Shown here piece after piece: positions 33,130 through 43,500 of a stretch of 64,000 nt of DNA. Below the pieces are notes generated by a model. That model saw only the letters and a program-made list of their open reading frames with translations. It was not told where the DNA came from and ran no database searches. The translations under genes and the position numbers were made by a program. The DNA is taken from positions 156,122,676 to 156,186,675 of the forward strand of contig NC_072792.1 of the NCBI RefSeq assembly GCF_028583425.1, read 5' to 3'. The stretch is from Eublepharis macularius (Eukaryota > Chordata > Lepidosauria > Squamata > Eublepharidae). Positions within the stretch are counted from its first letter, which is position 1. Every line of letters begins with the position of its first letter.

Positions 33130-34735
33130 AATCAAACTCTGCATCTGTTCCTGAGGACTGGAAGGTAGCTAATGTTGTCCCCATCTTTAAAAAAGGTTCC
33201 AGGGGAGATCCGGGAAATTACAGGCCAGTCAGCCTGACGTCAATACCGGGTAAGTTGGTGGAAACTATTATCAAAAATAAAATTAGTGGGCACATTGATG
33301 ACCAAAAGCTGATGAGGAAAACTCAGCATGGGTTCTGTAAGGGAAGATCTTGTCTCACCAATCTGTTAGAGTTCTTTGAGGGAGTGAACAAACAAGTGGA
33401 CAAGGGAGACCCGATAGATATTGTTTATCTTGACTTCCAGAAAGCTTTTGACAAAGTTCCTCATCAAAGGCTCCTAAGTAAGCTCAGTAGCTATGGGATA
33501 AAGGGCCAAGTCCTCTTGTGGATCGAAAACTGGCTAATTAATAGGAAACAGAGAGTGAGTATAAACGGGCACTTCTCACAGTGGAGGGTGGTGAGCAGTG
33601 GGGTGCCACAGGGGTCGGTATTGGGTCCAATGCTTTTTAACTTGTTTATTAAGGATTTGGAATTGGGATTAAGCAGTGAAGTGGCTAAATTTGCAGATGA
33701 CACTAAATTGTTCAGGGTGGTGAAAGCCAGAGAGGATTGTGAGGCACTCCAAAGGGATCTGTCGAGGCTAGAAGAGTGGGCATCCATGTGGCAAATGAGG
33801 TTCAATGTAGCCAAGTGCAAAGTAATGCACATTGGAACCAAAAATCCAAAATATAAATACAAGTTGATGGGGTCTGAACTGGCGGAGACTGACCAAGAGA
33901 GAGATCTTGGAGTCATGATAGATAACTCACTAAAAACGTCAGCACAGTGTGCGACTGCCATAAAAAAAGCTAATGCTATGCTAGGGGTTATTAGGAAAGG
34001 GATTGAAAACAAATCAGCCGGTATCATAATGCCTCTGTATAAATCGATGGTGAGGCCTCATTTGGAGTACTGTGTACAGTTCTGGTCGCCACACCTTAAA
34101 AAAGATATCATAGCACTGGAAAAAGTACAGAGAAGGGCAACTAAAATGATTAAAGGGTTGGAACACTTTCCCTATGAGGAAAGATTGAGGCGCTTGGGGC
34201 TCTTTAGCCTGGAGAAAAGACGACTGAGGGGAGACATGATAGAGGTTTACAAGATAATGCACGGGTTAGAGAAGGTAGAGAAAGATGTGTTTTTCTCCCT
34301 TTCTCACAATACAAGAACTCGTGGGCACTCTATGAAATTATTGAGCAGTCGGGTTAGAACAGATAGAAGAAAATACTACTTTACACAAAGGGTGATAAAC
34401 ACATGGAATTCGTTGCCACAGGAGGTGGTGGCAGCTACAAGCATTGCCAGCTTCAAGAGGGGACTGGACAAATATATGGAGCAGAGGTCCATCAGTGGCT
34501 ATTAGCCACAGGAGATAGATGGTATTCTCTTTGTGGGGAGGTGGTGCTCTGTTGTCTTGGTGCTGGAAGGAAGGCAGTGGGAGGGCTTCTGGTGTCCTGG
34601 CCTCACTGACAGTCCTTTAGATGGCACTGGATTTCTAGCCACTGTGTGTGACAGAATGTTGGACTGGATGGGCCACTGGCCTGATCCAACATGGCTTTGC
34701 TTATGTTCTTATGTTCTTATGTTCAAAGACAATAC
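33130..34735 (+). mobile_element. CR1-clade LINE, 5'-truncated, RT frame open
   Basis: An uninterrupted frame of about 459 codons (to 34505) carries the RT motifs in order: VPIFKKGSRGDPGNYRPVSL, GFCKGRSCLTNLLEF, VYLDFQKAFDKVPH (motif A aspartate), [18 protein letters not shown] (motif B), KFADDTKLF (motif C, FADD), then the C-terminal HLEYCVQFWSPHLKKDI and NTWNSLPQEVV. The 3' UTR ends GGGCCACTGGCCTGATCCAA and a (TTATGTTC)n tail. The 5' half, including any ORF1 and endonuclease domain, is missing. The intact frame argues for a young copy. It lies in the intergenic region on the MTMR6 strand. Confidence 0.95.
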
Positions 34736-34834
34736 ATATTAATAACTCTATTTGAGATAGTTCTTTTAGTGCAAGTTACACAGCCATAGATTATCACAAA
34801 TGAGGTAAAATACAGGTAATAGGTAGACTTAGGC

Positions 34835-34885
34835 TGCAATCCTATACACACTTCCTTCTTAGTCTCATTGAACTACTAAGTAAAC
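34835..34885. repeat. Half of a CAATCCTA-family hairpin repeat
   Basis: GCTGCAATCCTATACACACT followed by TCTCATTGAACTACTAAG. Only one arm is clear. Confidence 0.5.
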
Positions 34886-35216
34886 ATTCAAAATCATTTG
34901 TAAGAACAAATGGCTTAATCTTTTAAAAAGTCAAAGGTCTTAAATCTCTAAATGATAATTCTTTGCACCCACAAACAACTAAAATCCCCAGAATTCATTG
35001 CAGTAGGCATTCTAACATGCCAAGTCCTGAAATCATAAATTCTGGGATAGAACCCAGAAGTTTTAGCCAAGCCTGGAGCACAAAAGTGTCCACTTATGAG
35101 ATACATAGCTAAAAAAATAAAAACCAAACGGTGGGGTAAAAATTGCCTTCTTCTCTTGGCAATCAGCATGAAGCCAAACAAAGATTGTCCGGGCTGCTTA
35201 TTTTCTGAAAAAAATT

Positions 35217-35280
35217 GGGCTGTAATTCTATGCATATTTACTTGGGAATATGTCCAGTGAACCTACAGGGAAATTGCTTC
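35217..35280. repeat. Half of a CAATCCTA-family hairpin repeat
   Basis: GGGCTGTAATTCTATGCATA then ACTTGGGAATATGTCC and CAGTGAACC, the same left-arm order as the other copies. A similar piece follows at 35318-35400. Confidence 0.45.
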
Positions 35281-35679
35281 CCACTGAGAGTGCACAGGAG
35301 TGGGCTACATGGTTCTAGTTCAATGCACATTGATTTGGGAAGAAGTCTGATTCAACTCAGTAGGATTTACTGCCAAGTAATCATTTATAGGATGTTATTA
35401 CTAGCTCCTATTCAACTCGGAGGAACTGAATTCTTCTGAGAAAACCACTTCATAATCATGGTTTACGGTCTGTAATCTAGTTAGGCTCTTATTTACTGGC
35501 TGGCCCTGCCAAAAATTAGGTCAATGCATGGAAGTGGAGGGGATCAGGAATTGCTCCCACTGGGCCCTCCTGTGACCTCCACACGTTCCTCACATCTGGT
35601 CTGGCTTAAACAAGCAGCAGAATGAGGTGCCACAGTGCTGAGGTGGTAGAATAGGCTGTGTGCCGCTCCAGGCTTCAAG

Positions 35680-36552
35680 TAGGGTTGCCAACTCCAGATT
35701 GTGAAATTCTTGGAGATCTGGAGGCAGAGTCTGAGAAAGGGCAGGAGAGATGTAATGCCTTAGAGTCAGCAGAGTCAGCAGAGATGTAATGCCATAGAGT
35801 CCACCCCACCAAAGCTGCCATTTTATCTGTGGGAACTGATCACTGTAGTCTGGAGATCAGTTGTAATTCCAGGAGAACTCCAGGTCATATCTGGAACTTG
35901 ACCAAAATAGAAGTGGAAACCCATAACCAGGAGTAAATATCAAACGTATGAAATTTTTATAGGTACACGGCCAGAGCATGGAGTGTGCCAAATACTGACA
36001 CACAGGAGATTGTGCGTGTGCCAGTGGATGCATGGTGGATTTGTTTCATATTCTCCGATGAAGTTATATACATGAAACAAGATACACATTAGCTGGCCAC
36101 TTGTTGGATCTTGGAACTCCTTTTCCTCTGGATCCGGCTCCACCTGCAGTGGGGAAGAAAGATATAATTTTGAATACTTTATGACATTTATGTGGACACT
36201 TACCTGCTGAAGTTCTTGTTTCCTCCGCACACCTACAGTGATAAAGAACCAAAGACAAGCCTTTTTTGGATTTCAGCTTCATATCACCATTCATGGACTT
36301 TATTGGCCATCTGTTAATTAATTAATTATCATATTGGATGGTGGATATTTTGTAGGTCTTTTAGATATTTATTGTGTATGAAACTGTATTTATATATAAT
36401 AATTGAAATAGCATGTAGCACTTTGCACTTACAAAAATTTCATACTTTTGAAATTTACTCCCGGTTGTGGGTTTCCACTTCTATTTTGGTCTGGTTCTCC
36501 AGGAGAGCTTCTATTCTTTTTTGCTGTACATACCTGGAACTTGGCAACCCTA
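35680..36552. mobile_element. GGTTGCCA-family TIR element carrying a nested insertion, 873 bp
   Basis: Exact 12-bp terminal inverted repeats, TAGGGTTGCCAA (35680-35691) and TTGGCAACCCTA (36541-36552). The first 220 bp match the reverse orientation of copies 1-3 (GTTGTAATTCCAGGAG, ACTGATCACTG). An internal duplication repeats AGAGTCAGC and GAGATGTAATGCC. The central 590 bp is a separate inverted-repeat element (35900-36491). The flanking octamers GCTTCAAG and ACTACAGG agree at only 5 of 8 positions. Confidence 0.7.
35900..36491. mobile_element. Nested element with 59-bp inverted repeats
   Basis: The left arm 35900-35958 begins GACCAAAATAGAAGTGGAAA. The right arm 36433-36491 is its near-exact reverse complement. 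The roughly 470-bp centre is AT-rich on the right (TTAATTAATTAATTATC, ATATATAATAATTG) and has no coding capacity. The family is unknown to me. Confidence 0.7.
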
Positions 36553-36760
36553 ACTACAGGATAGGAGTATTCGTCAGTTCCCCAACGTTCATTTCTGTGA
36601 ACAAAAAATTAATATCAGGTGTAGACTCTTCTTCCTTAATATGCCAGGTTTAAAAATAAAAAATCAGGAATCCAAACACAAACACAGCATTAAAACGATT
36701 AAAACAAAACTAAAGCTAAAATATACATACAAAACCGTAGGAACAACAATTACAAAATTG

Positions 36761-37067
36761 TATTGTTGAAGGCTTTCAGGGCCGGAGAACGATGGTTGTT
36801 GTGGGTTTTCCGGGCTGTATTGCCGTGGTCTTGGCATTGTAGTTCCTGACGTTTTGCCAGCAGCTGTGGCTGGCATCTTCAGAGGTATAGCACCAAAAGA
36901 CAGAGATCTCTCAGCGTCAGTGTGGAAAAGATGTTGGCAGGTCATTTGTATCTACTCAGGAGGGGTGGGGTTGAGCTGAGTCATCCTGTAGGAGTTTCCC
37001 AGGGTGTGGAATGCTAATGGCGGGAGGCTTCACTGTATCCTGAGGAGGTTCTTTTGCGAATTAGCGG
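36761..37067 (-). mobile_element. Penelope-like repeat, family A, single copy
   Basis: Flanked by an exact 12-bp duplication ATTACAAAATTG (36749-36760 and 37068-37079). Contains GTTGTGGGTTTTCCGGGCTG, GCCGTGGTCTTGGCATTG and the hammerhead-like region at 36845-36885 on the minus strand, whose GAAA is changed to AAAA. It continues into GGTCATTTGTATCTACTCAG and GGGTGTGGAATGCTAATGG. It inserted about 420 bp upstream of the MTMR6 start codon. Assignment to Penelope-like elements rests on the hammerhead layout and on remembered similarity to squamate repeats. Confidence 0.75.
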
Positions 37068-37274
37068 ATTACAAAATTGCTATTTTTAAATTCTGTACAG
37101 TGGACTTGTATTTTTTTTCTTTTCGATTTCTGTTATTTCTTAAGTTAAGATTGCAAGGGCCTTTCGCTATCAGCAATAAATAAATTTTCAAGAAGCGCGT
37201 ACTTGGAAGGACAATAAAAACGTGCTTTTCGGGCACGACCACATCATCTCATTCTACCGCCCGTCAAGGCAGAG

Positions 37275-37283
37275 GCATGCGCA
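37275..37283. promoter_or_regulatory. NRF-1-like half site, MTMR6 promoter
   Basis: GCATGCGCA, about 210 bp upstream of the MTMR6 ATG. It is similar to the NRF-1 palindrome in the NUP58 promoter, at a similar distance from the start codon. Confidence 0.4.
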
Positions 37284-37486
37284 GAAGAAAGCCGCTCTGC
37301 CAGCCTCGCCCCTTCTCTGCCCTCCACGCCGTAGGGGTCGCTGTGGGCCCATTTCTGCCTCTTCCTAGCCGCGCTTTCCCTTTCTCTCGATGGCCAGGAA
37401 GTGTCTCCTGGAGACGCCGGGTGGGCTGCGCGGCCTGCTGGAAAGGGGCGGCAGCTGGCGGCGCTGGGGTTGGGCGCGGCGGCATC

Positions 37487-37510
37487 ATGGAGCACATCCG
37501 TACCACGAAG
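37487..37510 (+). CDS. MTMR6: MTMR6 coding exon 1
   Basis: ATG GAG CAC onward, encoding MEHIRTTK, with donor AAG/GTAACT. The 7.1-kb first intron holds several transposons. Confidence 0.95.
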
Positions 37511-40500
37511 GTAACTGAACGGGGCCGGGCCTAGCTGGCGGCCTTCTGTGCCTCGGTGGCCCTTCCCTGCCCTGGCTCGTCTAGCGGCTCTCCTCCGGGC
37601 TGGTGTTTCCTCTGCGCCGTCTGAGGGCTGCCTGGCTTGTGTTGCAAGAGGACCGGGGGGGGGGGAGGACACAAGCGGCCGTGTCAACAACAGTGGTGCA
37701 TACGGGAGCCTCCGGGGTTTGTAAGGGAAGTTTGTAACGTGGTTGGCGCTTTTGCGGGCTACCAGCGAAGCGGCCCCTAATCTACAAAAGGTAGTGTCAG
37801 GTAGGTAGCCGGGTTGGTCTGCAGTAGAACAGCAGGATTTGAGTCCCGTGGCACCTGAGAGACCCCCAAGATTTTCAGAGTGTAAGCTTTGGAGAGTCAC
37901 AGCTCCCTTCGTCCGATGCAATCTGGTAATATCTTAGCTGTCGCTGAAGACGGTACAAGGAATCTGACGAAAGGAGCTGTGACTCTCGAAAGTTCATGTC
38001 CTAAAAATCTTGCGGGTCGCTAAAGTGCCGCTGGACTCAAATCCTGCTAATCCGCAAAAGGTTGTGCCCGTAATGTAGCTGGAGCAGCCCGGTCTGACGT
38101 ACGCCTGCTCGGGAGAAAGCCCCATTGGGAGCCCGCGCGCAGCCTTTAAAAGCACCCCTACCCTAGCTGGGAGAAGAGGGTTAGAAATCATTTAACAAGT
38201 CGCACGGACTTGTGTGGCAAAGCAGAATAGTTTCGTGCTGTCCTTAGGATCTTTCCGTGACATTTTTAGGTGCAGTGTCTGTGCGTGATGACTTTGTCCT
38301 GTCCCGCTGACATCTGTGGGGCTTCACTTCCAATTGAAAATGTAGGAAGGGTGCATAAACACACTTAATTGGAAATAGCTGTCACTGAATTGGGAGAGTC
38401 TTGCCTCCTGTGTTGTTTTTGTAATTAGCAGTCTGGGGGCCTGAGCTGATCTAGAAGACAAATCCCACCTCCCATCCAAGGCATGAGGGGATCTGCAAAT
38501 GATATTATGTATATGCTGTTCTTTTGGTGTTCCTTGCCTGAATTGCTGCACTGGTAAGCAATGCCCTGTTTTTTATTTTGTGTAAACATGTTTACACTTT
38601 GGCTTAGGCTGCAGTGCACAATTTCATGTTTTAGACCCAGAGGAGTTAGCCATCTTAGTCCGTAGCTGCAAAATATTAAAGAGTCCAGTAGCACCTTTAA
38701 GACTAACCAACTTTATTGTAGCATAAGCTTTTGAGAACCACAGCTCTCTTCATCAGATGCAAGTCTGACGAAGAGAGCTATGGTTCTCGAAAGCTTATGC
38801 TACAATAAAGTTGGTTAGTCTTAAAGGTGCTACTGGACTCTTTACTATTTCATAGGTTTGTGTGGGGAAAATTGGGTTAGGTTGCTGATGCATCCTTGGT
38901 TGATACAAAAAGGAAAGGAGGATACTATTAGGACCTCTTCTCACCCCTGTATATGCCATAAGAATACTATAATTCAGTGTTTGTGAGGGGCGTGCAAAAT
39001 GAGAGCCCATTGTGCTACAGCTCACCCCATAGTGTTTCCTTGTTGAACGTATTGCCTTGTATTCTACCCCACTCCCCAAGCTGTATTATATTTATCATTA
39101 ACTGCTCAGAGGAGAAAGACAATTAAATTGGCAAATGAAGCCCCAGTGAAACTGTGCTGTTGGCTTGATCCCATTTTTTGTGTGTAATTCACTTCACACA
39201 TCAGTGGAGTCTTGTGTCTTTTAAGGGGATGCCGTCTTCAGAATTTTAGGGCAGTGCAGCAGCTGGTGTTCTTCACTATAATGTAGAAATACCCCAATAG
39301 ATTCATGTCTTGCATGATTGGGTGTGTCTATTTTCATGTAGTGTGCATGACAATATTTTCTGATGAGGCTGCAGCCAAGGGAGGCTCCATTTTTTCTGAG
39401 ATCATAGCATTTGGGGATGGAAAACACTTTCCAGATTCTACCACCTCTTTGCAGTGGAAACCTGAGCAAGGGATTCTTGTTGGTTATGCTGCTGCACACT
39501 TCCCATCTGATTTAGCTCTTCAAGGCAACTTAAGTTCTCATGCAATTAATGGAATGATACTAATGTGGAAAAGAGTACTGAAGCAATTTGAAAGCTTCCT
39601 TTCTTGCTCCCCCACTCCCCTTCAGTCTTAAATCTGTGGCTCTGTTTGTTTATATGAATGGAAGGAAAGCTCTGGCTAGAAATTATTTTTAAAGTAATGG
39701 GGATTTTTAAAAAGGATTAGGGTTGAGCTCTTTAACTATAGAAAGATAAATCTTGCTCTGCTTCCATTTACCTTCTTTATTTCAGCAACAGCTCAGTTGT
39801 ATTGCAGAAGATCATTGATCTTTCCCTGAAATATGATGTAAGTGCCAGTAATCTCTAAGCTATATGGACTGTCCACTTTCAGTGAAGTGTATGATAAACG
39901 ATGATATATCACTGAAGTTTTGTTGGTGTTCTGTACTGACATGCAGCATCTTCAGATTAATTTCTATCAAAATGTATATGAAGTGGCAGAAGGAAGGAAA
40001 AAATTGGTGGTTGATCGACTGTTTAAATGCAAAAGTTTCAAAGAATAAACTGAAATTAATGGCTTTTCTAATGCTGGAAGAGTTTGAAGAAAAATGTATC
40101 TTGTTTATAGAGAGATGACCCAGGTTAGCTTGATCTCATTAGATCTTGGAAGCTAAACAGGGTCAGCCCTGGGTGAAGTCCAGGGTTGCTACACAGAGGA
40201 AGGCAATGGCCAACCACCTCTGTTCATCTCTTGTTTTGAAAATCCTATATGGGTCGCCATAAGACTGCTGCAGCTTGATGTCACTTTACACACATACAGT
40301 CATGAAAATAACGAAAATCATAAACTAAGGTTGAAAAAAGTACACTTAAACAATTGTATGGGATTTAAAATGGTGATCTGTTGAAAGAATGAAGAATTTG
40401 TTAAATGCCCAAGCTAGGTGTAGTTGAATAATTTGTGCAGAACTTAAAAGGAAAATTGAGATCACCATGTAAAGAAACATAGTGGTTAGAAGCTTTCCTT

Positions 40501-43500
40501 TATCCAGCTGGTTTCAAGTGGAGGAGTAGGGAATCAAACCCAGTTCTCCAGATTAGAGTCCTGCCACCCTTAACCACTACAACAAACTGGCTCTCACACC
40601 AAACTGGCTTGGAGGTCAGCTGTTTACCTTTATACCAAATTAGCCTTTGGTTGCCACTCCTTAAGTCTATATATATTTGTGTCTTCTCTGTTTTAACGTG
40701 CAGCGCAATGCAAATAGTTTAACAGTTCTTCAGGCTCTCGGCTGCCTGCTGCTAGGTTACTGTTTTCCCAAAAACTGAGATCCCAGTGGCCACATTTTTA
40801 ATAACCCCACAATTGAACCATAAACTTGATTAGGAGAAAAGGAATTATGTTGCACATTTTTAAAAAATTGCTTTCAAGAAGGTTAATCTTTTAAAATGTT
40901 GGCTCCTGTCTGCTAGAGGATAAATGATACCTGTACTGCTGACCTTCATTCCTGTGGACAGTCATACTTATTTATTCATTGATGTACAGCCTGTGCATAT
41001 CAAAAAGGCACAGAGTGACAAGGTAGGGTGCAATTGTTAATAAATTGACAAATCTGTACCTGAAGGGCTTCCTAGCTACAGTCTAATCATAAGACTTGTT
41101 TGTCCATGTAGCTGATTCTAGTTAGCAGGCTACTTTGGTTCCAAATTGGTTGAAACTCCTGATTGAAAGTCTGCTTTCTCATTTGCTACAAATGAACTTT
41201 CATTCAGTTGATATATTTTGAAAATACATACTTAGTGTTTACTGATTTATGCTGTTGACGTTTTTAAAAAGCAAAGGCCTGATCATACAACATAACTCAG
41301 CCAAGTAAAGCATTAACAATGAGAATTGCAAACATTTGCACTGCTGATGTAAGAGGTTCTTTTGTTGCTGTATCTATCTTGAATTTCAATTCTGCTGTAT
41401 ATGGAGCTTTCCCTGAATCTAATGGCAGAACCCTGGCTGGAAATCTAGCAGCAGGCTTCTGAGTAAGCACTAATGAGGCAGTTCTGCCAAGAAAGTAAGA
41501 GGAATGCATCCTTGCTGAAGCTTTCAGGGCTTCTTTCGTGGTTGGGTATTTTTGGCTTAATGATAGGATTCAGGTAAGCAAACTTTAGAATATGACAAAT
41601 GAATTTCAAATGGGCTTAAAAATGACTGTGAACTTTTTAGCATAGCTTTTAAAATCTGCCTTTAGCCTGCTCTAATTTGGGTCCAGCAGCTTTGTTTTCT
41701 CTAATAAATGATTTCTGAATACAAATGGGTAGAGGCAATGCCTCCTGTTTAGGTTTGTGGCTGCTTTTAACACCATGCTCCGTCAAATACTACTAGAATG
41801 TATGGATTACAGGGGCCACACTCTGATGGTTTCATTATTTTTTTTGACAGAGTGTAATTAAGAGCGTCTGTCAGATAGATTGCTGGACCTGAAATGTGAT
41901 GCGTCCCGGGTCTCTGTTCTCTCTCCAATGCTTTTTGATACTTTAGTTCAGCTGATGAAGGACATAATCTTGAATTTGGGATGAGATGCCATTAATATGC
42001 TGATGACATCCATCTAAAGTTGTAATGAATCAACCTTCCAGAAGCAGCTATGTTTTGGGCTAGCGTTTGGAGTCCTGTGCTCAAGTGGACGAGGGGTGAG
42101 CAAGATGCAGTTAAAACCCCAGACAGTGGTGATGTTGGACAGAAGAGTGGGATGGTGGTTGATTTGCCCATTTGAGGCTGTGTTTGGCTGACTTGAGATA
42201 ATCACAGGAAGGGTTTGAGGGTGGTCCTGGACTCAGCCTTGCTGATGGAGTAGTAGAGTAGGAGTAGGAGCGCTTTCTCTCATCTTCGTCTTATTTGTAA
42301 GTTGTCCTTTCTAGCCATGCTGGTCCATGCTTCTGAAACCTGTAGACTGGATGACTGTAACATACTCCTTGTGGGGCCACCCTTAAAGACAGCCCCAAAG
42401 TTTGGCTTGATTCAGAATGTGGTGGTGTTTCAACTGGGACTGTTCATTATGTTCCTATCACAGAAACACTGTAGCTGTCAGCATGCTTCTGGGCTCAATT
42501 CATGATACTGGTTCTTAACTTTAAAGCCCTGGCAGCCACCTTTATCCTTGCATCAGCCAGTGCACCAGCTCTGCTCAGCCCAGCAGCTTCTCTTTACAGT
42601 GCCCTTGAGGTAGTTGGTCCGTACTGCTGTTACCCGCTCAGGAGCTGCTTTTCTGACATCACGTCCATTCTTGGGAATGGGCTTCTGGCTTTGTGTTTGG
42701 AATAGCTTTCATAGGTTTGAGACAGAAACCTATTCCCTCAGTCTTAGGCCAGGACTGGACATGGCCCTTACCATAAGCAGCAGCAGCAGCCCTGCATCTT
42801 CCCTTCTTTCTCTTCCCCTAACATGTAGTAAATAAAAATACATGATATAGTTTCCCTCCTTGGAAGTGGCAGCCAGTGAAGCGAAAGAGAGGCCGAGAAG
42901 CCTGGGACATGATAACATGCACGTTCTGTTTTACTGGACGTTACCAGAAGGAGAAACGCAGGAGCCAAGGGGATGCCACTTTTAAGCAGTATAGATTTAG
43001 GCTACCCAATGCTAATTGGATTGATGTTTGCAGTATTTTGAAGCCATGTCCCTTCTGCCTGTATCAGGAACATTTCCTAGCCTTTTCTTTTGCACCTCTG
43101 AGGGGTACATATGCTGCCCAGTGGGTGATTTTTTGTTGTTGTTGCAGCCACCTCCTGCTTGGTTGGGGTGCCATGAGTTTTCTTCTCAGTCTAAATTCCT
43201 TCCTCAATGGGCTGAATGGAAAGCCTGTGATGGCGAAACTGAAGTGGGAGATGGAGTACAAGGGGCTACCTCATCTCTACCAAAAAAGTACATGAAAATG
43301 TAGCTTGTAAATGCAGAAGAATATATTGATGGCATATTATCTGAACCTTTTCCAATATTACTGAAGTGTTCCTGCCAGACGAACTTTTGCTAATGTGGAC
43401 TCTGGAATCAGTAGCATTAGAGTTGCTTCCTACACAGACTATTACTGGATTTTATCCTCTCAGCTGGCTGCTAGAATAAGAAGTTGCAAAACCAGAAAAA

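Larger units (their letters stand above)
37250..37640 (+). promoter_or_regulatory. MTMR6: MTMR6 CpG-island promoter
   Basis: CG-rich stretch surrounding exon 1, with a GGGGCGG Sp1-type box at 37444-37450 just before the start codon and no obvious TATA box. It explains the long but unsupported open frames on both strands here. Confidence 0.8.

Noticed and set aside
37244..37921. 225-codon minus-strand open frame upstream of and across MTMR6 exon 1
   Set aside because: It lies in a CpG island, opposite a conserved exon and running into a Penelope-like repeat; composition explains the lack of stops.
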